Positions 1-6,364 of a stretch of DNA of 9,307 bases are shown here, piece by piece. Source of the stretch: JARRQB01 sp965368585 (lineage in GTDB: Bacteria > Pseudomonadota > Gammaproteobacteria > Chromatiales > Chromatiaceae); NCBI GenBank assembly GCA_965368585.1, contig CBDUNM010000184.1:1-9307 (forward strand). Reading direction: 5' to 3'. The first letter of the stretch is position 1, and the number at the start of each line of letters is the position of its first letter. The notes beneath the pieces are model-generated. The model searched no databases, was not told the origin of the DNA, and saw nothing but the letters and a program-made list of their open reading frames with translations. The position numbers and the translations under genes are program-made.

Positions 1-1
1 C

Positions 2-802
2 AGCCGGTTGGGCGGCGCGCAGTCCCTGGCCGCGCTGCGCGTGCCGCAAGAGCGCTTCGCGGCGGTGGCCGAACAGGTCAATGCTTTCGCGGCCGTCGCG
101 CACAATTATCGGCGTGAGCATCGCTTGAACATGTGGTTCGTGGTGGCCGCGGGTACGTCGGACGAGGTCGAAGACTGTCTGGCGCGGATCGCGTCGACCA
201 CCGGCTTGCCGGTCTTCAATTTCCCCAAACTCACCGAATACTTTCTCGGCTTGTGGCTGAGTCTGGAAGACGGCGGGGTCATAGACACTGTCAAACCCCC
301 CGTTGTCCGCCGATCGAAACCGCGAGCGTTGGACGATCTCGACTACCGCATCGTCAAGGCAACCCAGGCGGGCCTGCCTCTGCTGAGCGCGCCGTATCGG
401 GCTATCGCAAAATCGCTGGATATCCCGACGGATGAATTGATCGGCCGGCTGGACGCCATGCTGGCGACCGGTGTCGTTCGGCGCATCGGCGCCATACCCA
501 ATCACTACCGGCTCGGCTTGCGCGGCAACGGCATGACCGTGTGGGACGTTCCGGATGCGCAGGTGGACGAGTTTGGCCGCAAGATCTCAAACTTGTCCTT
601 TGTCAGTCATTGCTATAGGCGCCCACGCCATCCCGGGGTCTGGGCTTACAATCTGTTCGCGATGGTGCACGGCCGTGAGCGCGCCGAGGTCATGGAGAAG
701 TCCGCCGTCATCTCAGGGCTGCTGGGGCCTGCCTGCCGGGCCCGGGACGTATTGTTCAGCAGCGCCATCTTGAAAAAGACCGGACTGCGTCTGGTCGCTT
801 GA
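2..802 (+). CDS. nirDL: Fused siroheme decarboxylase, NirD/L/G/H (AhbA/B) family, 5'-truncated
   Basis: The reading frame is open to the window edge, so the true start lies upstream; the TTG at position 8 is internal. It contains the end of one Lrp/AsnC-like unit (to about 280) with the motif HNYRREH at 101-121, then a linker, then a complete second unit: a winged-helix segment (about 330-500), a GNGMTVWDVPD stretch and a CYRRPRHPGVWAYNLF motif starting at 611. These motifs are typical of NirD/NirL/NirG/NirH and AhbA/AhbB. These enzymes resemble AsnC regulators but remove two acetate carboxyls from siroheme to give 12,18-didecarboxysiroheme in the heme d1 pathway. Two units in one chain fit the known NirD-NirL fusions. 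The assignment as DL rather than GH is inferred from that precedent and not proven. Its stop (TGA 800-802) overlaps the ribosome-binding site of nirJ, supporting one operon. Confidence 0.85.
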   Translation, partial: SRLGGAQSLAALRVPQERFAAVAEQVNAFAAVAHNYRREHRLNMWFVVAAGTSDEVEDCLARIASTTGLPVFNFPKLTEYFLGLWLSLEDGGVIDTVKPPVVRRSKPRALDDLDYRIVKATQAGLPLLSAPYRAIAKSLDIPTDELIGRLDAMLATGVVRRIGAIPNHYRLGLRGNGMTVWDVPDAQVDEFGRKISNLSFVSHCYRRPRHPGVWAYNLFAMVHGRERAEVMEKSAVISGLLGPACRARDVLFSSAILKKTGLRLVA

Positions 803-811
803 GGAACACCT

Positions 812-2074
812 ATGTTTCGACTGACCCGGTACATGCAGGCATTGATGAACGCCGACCAGCCGCCGCCACGACCGCAGGTTCGAGAACCGACCGGCCCGGT
901 GGTCATCTGGAACCTCATCCGCCGTTGCAATCTCACCTGTAAGCATTGCTATGCGACTTCGGCGGACAAAGACTTTCCCGGAGAACTCTCGACGCAAGAG
1001 GTATTTTCGGTCATGGACGACTGCAAGGCCTTCGGCGTGCCTGTGCTGATTCTGTCGGGCGGCGAACCGTTGATGCGCCCGGATATCTTCACGATATCCC
1101 GGCGCGCCAAAGCCATGGGATTTTATGTCGGACTATCCAGCAACGGTACCTTGATTACGGGCGAGAATATCGCTGACATCGCGGCCATCGGTTACGACTA
1201 TGTCGGGGTCAGCCTGGACGGCATGCGCGAGACGCACGATCGGTTCAGACGTCGGCTAGGCGCGTTCGACGAGGCGTTGAATGGCATCCGTCTGTGCCGC
1301 GACGCAGGCATCAAGGTCGGGATGCGCTTTACTCTGACCAGCGACAACGTACGCGATTTCCCCGAACTTCTGCGCTTGATGGAGCGTGAGGCGATCGACA
1401 AGTTTTATCTGTCGCATCTGAACTATGCCGGACGCGGCAACAAGAACCGCGGTGACGACGCCCAACACCGACTGACTCGCGCTGCCATGGATCTGTTGTT
1501 CGATACCTGCTGGAATCAGCTGCAGCAGGGGCGGCCCAGAGAATTCGTGACCGGCAACAATGATGCCGACGGTGCCTATCTGCTGCAGTGGGTAAAGCGT
1601 GAAATACCGCAGCACGCCGAACGCGTGAGGGCCATGCTGACCCGCTGGGGGGGCAATTCCTCCGGGGTGAACATCGCGAATATCGACAACCTCGGCAACG
1701 TGCATCCCGATACCATGTGGTGGGACTACTCACTGGGTAACGTCAAGCAGCGGGCGTTCTCGGAGATCTGGCAGGATACGAGCGAGCCGCTGATGGCCGG
1801 TCTCAAGCAGGCCGTCAGACCCGTCGAAGGCCGTTGCGCCGCCTGTCGTCACCTGCCGATGTGTCGGGGCAACAGTCGCACTCGGGCCTGGCAGCTGACG
1901 GGAAATCCCTGGGCGGAAGATCCCGGCTGCTATCTGACCGACGACGAAATCGGTGTAACGACCTCGGGCGCCAGGTTGCAGACCACGCCCTACCGTTGGA
2001 CCGGTAAGACCAAGCATGAGGATATTTCGGAATGCCGCGAATCTGTTGGACACTGGCCGTCGTCTTCGCGCTGA
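812..2074 (+). CDS. nirJ: NirJ, radical SAM heme d1 biosynthesis protein
   Basis: This is a 420-residue radical SAM protein. The cluster motif CNLTCKHC (C39, C43, C46) binds the SAM-ligating [4Fe-4S] centre, and SGGEP (82-86) is the usual SAM-binding turn. A C-terminal SPASM-like cysteine set (C342, C345, C351, C373) probably holds a second cluster. NirJ acts on didecarboxysiroheme, replacing two propionate side chains with the oxo groups characteristic of heme d1. The ATG at 812 follows GAGGA (801-805) with a six-base spacer, and this Shine-Dalgarno overlaps the upstream stop. The protein is somewhat longer than the roughly 390 residues I expect for NirJ. The extra tail coincides with a 43-bp overlap into the next gene. 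AhbC/AhbD-type heme enzymes are related, but the neighbours favour NirJ. Confidence 0.93.
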   Translation: MFRLTRYMQALMNADQPPPRPQVREPTGPVVIWNLIRRCNLTCKHCYATSADKDFPGELSTQEVFSVMDDCKAFGVPVLILSGGEPLMRPDIFTISRRAKAMGFYVGLSSNGTLITGENIADIAAIGYDYVGVSLDGMRETHDRFRRRLGAFDEALNGIRLCRDAGIKVGMRFTLTSDNVRDFPELLRLMEREAIDKFYLSHLNYAGRGNKNRGDDAQHRLTRAAMDLLFDTCWNQLQQGRPREFVTGNNDADGAYLLQWVKREIPQHAERVRAMLTRWGGNSSGVNIANIDNLGNVHPDTMWWDYSLGNVKQRAFSEIWQDTSEPLMAGLKQAVRPVEGRCAACRHLPMCRGNSRTRAWQLTGNPWAEDPGCYLTDDEIGVTTSGARLQTTPYRWTGKTKHEDISECRESVGHWPSSSR

Positions 2075-2499
2075 CGACGGGGGCCTTCGCCTACAAGTTT
2101 CTGATCGCCGGAAAGACACTGACGTCCAGTGACGGTCGGGTGGCGGTGCAGTTGTCTGCGGGTGAGCGCGATCTGGTGCTGCAGGAAATGCGGGCGTTCC
2201 TGACCGCGTTGCAGCAGATTCTCGCCGCGGCGCATGGCAATAGTGCGGACGCTGCCGCGGCGGCCGCGCGCGCCGTCGGTGCTCAGGCTCAGCGTGAGGT
2301 GCCGGCCAGCCGGGTCGGCAAACTGCCCTTGTCCTTCAAGCGCCTGGGGTTTGATACCCATCAGCGCTTTGATCAACTGGCGCTGGATATCGAAGAACTG
2401 GGAGACGCGACCGTCGCCCTGCCCACACTGCCCGCGCTGATGGAAAACTGCATCGCCTGCCACGCCGCGTATCGCATCGACCTGGAAGCGGCGCGATGA
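2032..2499 (+). CDS. Class II (c'-like) monoheme cytochrome c, membrane-anchored or secreted
   Basis: This 155-residue protein has an N-terminal hydrophobic segment (residues 5-21) that is either a Sec signal, with possible cleavage after AFA, or a membrane anchor. The rest is mostly helical, with a Gln/Ala-rich helix at about 45-90 and a second helical stretch around LGFDTHQRFDQLALDIEEL. The single heme motif C140-I-A-C143-H144 sits 12 residues from the C-terminus and continues as AAYR. A CxxCHxxYR motif at the end of a helical protein is the hallmark of class II cytochromes c such as cytochrome c'. The ATG at 2032 has GAGGA at 2018-2022. The gene starts inside nirJ and ends in an ATGA overlap with nirN, so it belongs to the heme d1 operon. 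It is not the class I NirC or NirM. Its role is unknown; it could pass electrons from NirN or bind NO. Confidence 0.85.
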   Translation: MPRICWTLAVVFALTTGAFAYKFLIAGKTLTSSDGRVAVQLSAGERDLVLQEMRAFLTALQQILAAAHGNSADAAAAAARAVGAQAQREVPASRVGKLPLSFKRLGFDTHQRFDQLALDIEELGDATVALPTLPALMENCIACHAAYRIDLEAAR

Positions 2500-4052
2500 T
2501 GATACTGCGTCGCGGGCTGCTGCTTTTTCTCGCCCTGCTGGTCGCGCCTGCGTGGGCGGCGGGTGGCGAGGTCGCCGCGCTGTACGCGCAGCACTGTGCG
2601 AGTTGCCACGGGGTCAACCGCCTGGGCGGCATGGGGCCGGCGCTGTTGCCCCAGAACCTGCAGCGTCTGAAGCGCGAAGAGGCGGTCAGGGTGATCACCG
2701 AAGGGCGCGTCGCGACCCAGATGCCGGCATTCGGCGGCATGCTTCGCAGCGAGCAGATTTCGGGGCTCGCGCAATTTGCGTACTCCCCGCCCGCGGAACC
2801 CCCGGACTGGACCCTGACGGATATCGAGCAGACCCACAAGCTGCTGGTGGCCGAGGGCGATCTGGCGGCACAACCGGTCCATGGCGCGGATCCGATGAAC
2901 ATGTTTATCGTCGTTGAAGTCGGCGATCATCACGCCACCGTGCTCGACGGGGATCGCCTGGAGCCCATCCATCGCTTCAAGACGCACATCGCTCTGCACG
3001 GCGGTCCCAAGTACTCACCCGACGGACGGTACGTCTACTTTGCCTCGCGCGACGGTTGGATCAGCAAATTCGATATGTGGGGCCTGCAATCGGTGGCTGA
3101 GGTGCGCGCCGGCATCAACACCCGCAATCTCGCGGTTTCCAGCGACGGCCGGTTCGTCATGGTCGCGAATTACCTGCCGCACACGCTGATCGTCCTGGAT
3201 GCTCGGGATCTGAACCCCATCAAATTGATCGAGGTAAAGGGCGATCAAGGCAAATCCTCGCGGGTCAGCGCTGTCTACGATGCACCGCCCAGACAGAGTT
3301 TCGTCGCGGCGCTCAAGGATTTGACCGAGGTCTGGGAGATTCCCTACGCCGATGATCATCTGCCGGTTTACAACGGTCCCATGCACGACTATCGCATGGG
3401 AGAGGGCGTGTCGCTGCAGACCGGTCGATTCCCGGTGCGTCGTATTCGTCTCAACGATTACCTCGACGATTTCTTCTTTGACCAAAGCTATCGCCTGCTG
3501 ATCGGCGCCGCGCGCAACGCCAACAACGGACAGGTCGTGCAAATGGACGTCGGCCGCAAGATCGCGGATTTGGACCTCGACGGGATGCCTCACCTGGGTT
3601 CAGGCATCACCTGGGAGTATCAGGGGCGCCCCGTACTGGCGACGCCGAACCTGAAGAAGGGCGAGGTCAGCGTCATCGACATGACGACCTGGAAGACCAT
3701 CAAGCGTATCCAGACCGAAGGCCCGGGATTTTTCATGCGCAGCCACGAGAATACGCCCTACGCCTGGGTGGACGTGTTTTTCGGACCCAACAAAGACAAG
3801 GTCCATATCATCGACAAGCGTACCCTGGAGATCGTCAAAACGCTGCGACCGGCGCCCGGAAAGACGGCAGCTCACGTCGAGTTCGACAAAGCAGGCAAGC
3901 ACAGTTTGCTCAGTATCTGGGATCCCGACGGCGCCGTGGTGGTCTACGACGCCGTATCGCTGGAAGAAACCAAACGTCTGCCGATGAAAAAGCCGTCCGG
4001 AAAATATAACGTCTATAACAAGATCACTCGTTCCGCTGGCACCAGCCATTGA
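2496..4052 (+). CDS. nirN: NirN, cytochrome c / d1-propeller protein (dihydro-heme d1 dehydrogenase)
   Basis: This is a 518-residue periplasmic protein. A Sec signal peptide (about 1-21, ending PAWA) is followed by a class I cytochrome c domain with C34-A-S-C37-H38, the run RLGGMGPALLP and a likely axial Met in TQMPAF (M76). The rest is a d1-type beta-propeller. H164 and H168 in the segment around LHGGPKYSPDGRYVYF are candidate d1 ligands, and repeated SxDGR-type blades are visible (for example AVSSDGRFVMVAN). In the known pathway NirN oxidises the propionate of dihydro-heme d1 to the acrylate of heme d1, passing electrons to its heme c. NirF has a similar propeller but normally lacks heme c and is shorter; NirS has a different N-terminal domain and is longer. 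The ATG at 2496 (or 2499) overlaps the previous stop and has GGAAG at 2484-2488. No nirE lies between nirJ and nirN, unlike the Pseudomonas aeruginosa order. Confidence 0.88.
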   Translation: MMILRRGLLLFLALLVAPAWAAGGEVAALYAQHCASCHGVNRLGGMGPALLPQNLQRLKREEAVRVITEGRVATQMPAFGGMLRSEQISGLAQFAYSPPAEPPDWTLTDIEQTHKLLVAEGDLAAQPVHGADPMNMFIVVEVGDHHATVLDGDRLEPIHRFKTHIALHGGPKYSPDGRYVYFASRDGWISKFDMWGLQSVAEVRAGINTRNLAVSSDGRFVMVANYLPHTLIVLDARDLNPIKLIEVKGDQGKSSRVSAVYDAPPRQSFVAALKDLTEVWEIPYADDHLPVYNGPMHDYRMGEGVSLQTGRFPVRRIRLNDYLDDFFFDQSYRLLIGAARNANNGQVVQMDVGRKIADLDLDGMPHLGSGITWEYQGRPVLATPNLKKGEVSVIDMTTWKTIKRIQTEGPGFFMRSHENTPYAWVDVFFGPNKDKVHIIDKRTLEIVKTLRPAPGKTAAHVEFDKAGKHSLLSIWDPDGAVVVYDAVSLEETKRLPMKKPSGKYNVYNKITRSAGTSH

Positions 4053-4056
4053 TTTC

Positions 4057-4077
4057 CGCCGTCGGGTAGAGACGGCG
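4057..4077. terminator. Short hairpin between convergent nirN and HPP gene
   Basis: A perfect 7-bp inverted repeat, CGCCGTC (4057-4063) and GACGGCG (4071-4077), encloses a 7-base loop in the 37-bp gap between two convergent genes. The position fits a bidirectional terminator. Neither strand has a good U-run after the stem, so efficient intrinsic termination is uncertain. Confidence 0.5.
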
Positions 4078-4089
4078 CGGGTATGCCGG

Positions 4090-5034
4090 CTATTCCTCCA
4101 CCCGCTGCCAGGAGTTTTCGTTGCGTTCCAGGCGGTGCCTGGCCCAGCGGGAGAATTCGAGCAGGCCGGTCTGCCCCGGGCGGCGGCGGCCGCGACCGGC
4201 CACGACTCTGAAACTGACCAGCCGGCGGCCTTCGTCGCCGCGCACTTCTATGCCGAGCACCTCGCGGACCTGCCAGTCCGCACCGTACCGGCCATTGCTG
4301 TAGCAGGCGCCCACCTCGATCTTGTCGACCGGCTGGGCAGGTGAGACATGATGCTGCATGGCGATCGCGTACAGATGCAGCAGGTCCGCTTCGGATACGT
4401 CGGTGAAGGTGTCCATTTCACTGAGCGCGTAGACCAGGTCACCGTGGTCGATCTGCAGTTCCGAGGGCAGCGACTGCTCCGTCGGTTCCTGTACGTGCAG
4501 CATCAGCGGGTAGCGCCGCCAGCGAAACAGGTTATTGAATATCAGCGCCGACCCCAGTATCACCATCACATTGAGCAATACCGGCGTCAGGACGAATTGA
4601 TAGCCCAGTTCGAGGATACCGCCACCGCCGATGACGGCCGTCAGCGCGGTCGCTCCGCCCGGCGGGTGGATGCAGCCGAACACCCGCATGGCGAGTATCG
4701 ATAGGCCGACGGCCAGCGCGGCGCCCAGCACGGGTTCGGCGACCGATTGGGCGCAGGTCACGCCGATCAGCGCGGCCAGCAGGTGCCCGGCGACGAGTTG
4801 CCAGGGTTGCGACAGCGGACCGTGCGGTACCGCGAACAAGAGCACCGCCGATGCGCCCATTGAGGCGACGATCAGGCCGCTGCCGTCACCGACGAAGTAG
4901 CGGCTGACGATCAGTACCGACAGGACGGAGACGAAGCCCCCGAGTCCCGACACCAGCCGCTCGCGCCAGGACAAACGCCGGCTCTCGTAGCCGATCAAAT
5001 GGCTGATCCATTCGAGCGTGTGGTTCGGTTGCAT
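4090..5034 (-). CDS. HPP-family integral membrane protein with extra C-terminal domain
   Basis: With the ATG at 5034 this is a 314-residue protein. The N-terminal half is an HPP domain with about four membrane helices (roughly residues 27-48, 53-70, 80-100 and 103-120, plus hydrophobic segments to about 170). It contains the signatures GASAVLLFAVPHGPLSQPW (60-78) and IHPPGGATAL with HPP at 123-125. After an RWRRYP border come an acidic soluble segment and a C-terminal domain (about 237-314) with CYSNGRYGADWQVREV and a basic FRVVAGRGRRR stretch; this part does not look like the CBS domains often fused to HPP. HPP proteins of chloroplasts and cyanobacteria have been linked to nitrite transport, so transport of nitrite or another anion is a reasonable but unproven guess. 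The stop of the upstream regulator lies 31 bp before the start, suggesting a two-gene transcript. A longer frame reaching 5136 would overlap the regulator and lacks HPP-like sequence. Confidence 0.82.
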   Translation of the reverse strand: MQPNHTLEWISHLIGYESRRLSWRERLVSGLGGFVSVLSVLIVSRYFVGDGSGLIVASMGASAVLLFAVPHGPLSQPWQLVAGHLLAALIGVTCAQSVAEPVLGAALAVGLSILAMRVFGCIHPPGGATALTAVIGGGGILELGYQFVLTPVLLNVMVILGSALIFNNLFRWRRYPLMLHVQEPTEQSLPSELQIDHGDLVYALSEMDTFTDVSEADLLHLYAIAMQHHVSPAQPVDKIEVGACYSNGRYGADWQVREVLGIEVRGDEGRRLVSFRVVAGRGRRRPGQTGLLEFSRWARHRLERNENSWQRVEE

Positions 5035-5065
5035 GGATGCCCGTCGTGAGCCGCGCCAGGCGGTG

Positions 5066-5743
5066 TTATTCGGAATTACAGCTGAGGTCGGCGGCGGAGG
5101 CGAGTTTGGCACGATCGTGTACCTCGACGCGCGCACCGCTCACGCTGATGATGCCGTTCGACTGAAGATTTTTGATGATTCTCGAGAACGTTTCCGGTTT
5201 CACCGACAGGCGCGATGCGATGACTTGTTTGGCGACCGGCAGATCGAAATGCTTCGTGCCAGGCGACGACAGCTCGTAAATGTAAGCCGCAACCCGGCAG
5301 GTCGCGCTGTGCAGACTGAGCTCGTCGATCTCTCGGATGAGGCTGCGCAAACGCTGGCTCATATCGCCCAGCAGCTGAAAACACAGCGTGCCCGACTCGC
5401 GCAAGATCTGCGTGTATTCGTGCGCGGCGACGCTGATGACTTCCGAGGCCTCCAACGCCTGTGCGCCGACCGGGTAGCGGGGACTGTCGAGAAACATCAG
5501 TGCTTCGGCGAAGGTTTGCCCCGGCAGGACGATATCGATGATCTTTTCGTTACCCGCGGGAGACAATCGGTACAGTTTGATCTGGCCTGAAACGACATAA
5601 TAGAATCGTTCCGCGGCGTCACCCTGGTAAAAGAGAGGTTCGTCGGCGGCGAGCTTCAAGCGCACTGCGCGACTGACTATTCTGTTTACTTGCGCGTTAT
5701 CCATGCGGGCGAACAGCAAGCTGTTCTGCAGCTCTTCTTTCAT
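5066..5743 (-). CDS. dnr: DNR-type CRP/FNR-family transcriptional regulator
   Basis: This is a 225-residue CRP/FNR regulator. It has a cyclic-nucleotide-type sensor barrel (about 10-115, with FYYVVSGQIKLYRLSPAGNEK), a long dimerisation helix (about 116-145, with MSQRLRSLIREIDEL) and a C-terminal helix-turn-helix (about 168-195). The recognition helix carries E184-T-F-S187-R188, the FNR E-xx-SR pattern that reads TTGAT half-sites. Only three scattered cysteines (121, 149, 222) are present and there is no N-terminal cysteine cluster, so it is not an Fe-S oxygen sensor like FNR. That points to the DNR/NNR group, which responds to NO, probably through heme. A perfect matching box lies in front of norC. 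I chose the ATG at 5743, which has a weak GGAA eight bases upstream; an in-frame TTG four codons earlier (5755) has no ribosome-binding site. Confidence 0.87.
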   Translation of the reverse strand: MKEELQNSLLFARMDNAQVNRIVSRAVRLKLAADEPLFYQGDAAERFYYVVSGQIKLYRLSPAGNEKIIDIVLPGQTFAEALMFLDSPRYPVGAQALEASEVISVAAHEYTQILRESGTLCFQLLGDMSQRLRSLIREIDELSLHSATCRVAAYIYELSSPGTKHFDLPVAKQVIASRLSVKPETFSRIIKNLQSNGIISVSGARVEVHDRAKLASAADLSCNSE

Positions 5744-5762
5744 GCGTTGTTCCAAGTTTGGT

Positions 5763-5768
5763 TAAATA
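5763..5768 (-). promoter_or_regulatory. Candidate -10 element for dnr
   Basis: Read on the minus strand this is TATTTA, about 20 bases before the dnr start codon. No good -35 hexamer is found at 16-18 bp, so the promoter would need an activator or the call is wrong. This is the best -10-like hexamer I noticed in the short leader. Confidence 0.25.
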
Positions 5769-5801
5769 CGCGCGCGGTGGTTTCAAGGACCGTCATTTTT
5801 A

Positions 5802-5821
5802 CGCCAAGTATTGACTTGGCG
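5802..5821. promoter_or_regulatory. Perfect 20-bp inverted repeat, candidate operator
   Basis: The arms CGCCAAGT and ACTTGGCG are exact reverse complements around the 4-base centre ATTG. The site lies in the dnr-norC intergenic region, with its centre 36 bp from that of the FNR/DNR box and about 68 bp from the dnr ATG. The 4-base spacer resembles the FNR-family layout, but the half-site (CAAGT/ACTTG) is not TTGAT/ATCAA. The owner is unknown; a hairpin in a leader transcript is the alternative. Confidence 0.55.
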
Positions 5822-5840
5822 CAACGAGCACCAACCGAGC

Positions 5841-5854
5841 TTGATCAATATCAA
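5841..5854. promoter_or_regulatory. FNR/DNR box upstream of norC
   Basis: The site TTGAT-CAAT-ATCAA is a perfect match to the FNR/DNR/ANR consensus. Its centre is about 70 bp upstream of the norC ATG. If it acts at the usual -41.5 class II position, transcription would start near 5889, and a weak -10 (GACAGT, 5877-5882) sits where it should. The adjacent DNR-like regulator carries the matching E-xx-SR recognition helix. It could also influence the divergent dnr gene. Confidence 0.88.
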
Positions 5855-5904
5855 GGGCGAGTGTCGAGGAAAATCCGACAGTTAGCGCACCTCGTCCATG
5901 AACC

Positions 5905-5910
5905 GGAGGG
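5905..5910 (+). promoter_or_regulatory. Ribosome-binding site deciding the norC start
   Basis: GGAGGG lies seven bases before the ATG at 5918. It settles the start against a longer open frame that begins at 5690 and would run backwards through the regulatory region and dnr. Confidence 0.85.
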
Positions 5911-5917
5911 TTTAACT

Positions 5918-6349
5918 ATGTCGCAGGCTTTTACCAAAGCCATGGCACGCAACATTTTTTACGGTGGAAGCGTGTTTTTTTTCTTACTTTTTCTTGCATT
6001 GACGTTTGATACGAGCTCGGCGCTACCGCAGCGGGATAATCGCCAAAACCTGACGGAAACCGTGGCGCACGGGAAGTTGCTGTGGGAGCAGAACAACTGC
6101 ATCGGCTGCCACTCGCTGTTGGGGGAGGGGGCCTACTTCGCGCCCGAACTGGGCAACGTCTACAAGCGCCTGGGCGGTAAAGAGGGAATCATCGGCTTTA
6201 TCAAGAGCCGGCCCAAGGACGGTATACCGGGACGCCGCAGCATGCCGCAGTTCAATTTCAGCGATGAAGAACTCGACGCGATCGCGGAATTTTTGAAGTA
6301 CTCGTCGGAAATCAATACGGCAAACTGGCCGCCGAACATTCAAGGCTGA
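5918..6349 (+). CDS. norC: NorC, cytochrome c subunit of nitric oxide reductase
   Basis: This 143-residue protein is close to the usual NorC length. One N-terminal membrane anchor (about residues 12-30, very Phe/Leu-rich) holds a periplasmic monoheme domain with C61-I-G-C64-H65 followed by SLLGEGAYFAPELGNVY, a NorC signature. M109 in RRSMPQF is the likely sixth heme ligand. NorC takes electrons from soluble periplasmic donors and passes them to the heme b centre of NorB, which reduces two NO to N2O. It starts the nor operon, 15 bp before norB, behind a perfect FNR/DNR box. Confidence 0.97.
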   Translation: MSQAFTKAMARNIFYGGSVFFFLLFLALTFDTSSALPQRDNRQNLTETVAHGKLLWEQNNCIGCHSLLGEGAYFAPELGNVYKRLGGKEGIIGFIKSRPKDGIPGRRSMPQFNFSDEELDAIAEFLKYSSEINTANWPPNIQG

Positions 6350-6364
6350 TCGGGGAGCGGAATC

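Noticed and set aside
2..802. Annotation as an Lrp/AsnC transcriptional regulator
   Set aside because: The winged-helix similarity is real, but the CYRRP...YNLF and HNYRREH motifs and the nirJ context mark the siroheme decarboxylase branch.
2496..4052. NirS (cytochrome cd1 nitrite reductase) or NirF
   Set aside because: The N-terminal heme c domain with CASCH plus RLGGMGPALLP and its position after nirJ fit NirN. NirF lacks heme c, and NirS is longer with a different heme c domain.
5035..5136. 34-residue N-terminal extension of the HPP protein
   Set aside because: It overlaps the 3' end of dnr and contains a proline-rich stretch unlike HPP proteins. The ATG at 5034 leads directly into the conserved part.
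5811..5824. Second, degenerate FNR-like site TTGAC-TTGG-CGCAA
   Set aside because: It matches only 7 of 10 consensus bases and is better explained as part of the perfect palindrome at 5802-5821.
5862..5880. Inverted repeat TGTCG-N9-CGACA in the norC leader
   Set aside because: Five-base arms are too short to distinguish from chance in GC-rich sequence, although the position near the presumed promoter is suggestive.
5690..5917. N-terminal extension of norC
   Set aside because: It would translate the dnr start region and the regulatory sites. The ATG at 5918 has a strong GGAGGG and gives the normal NorC length.
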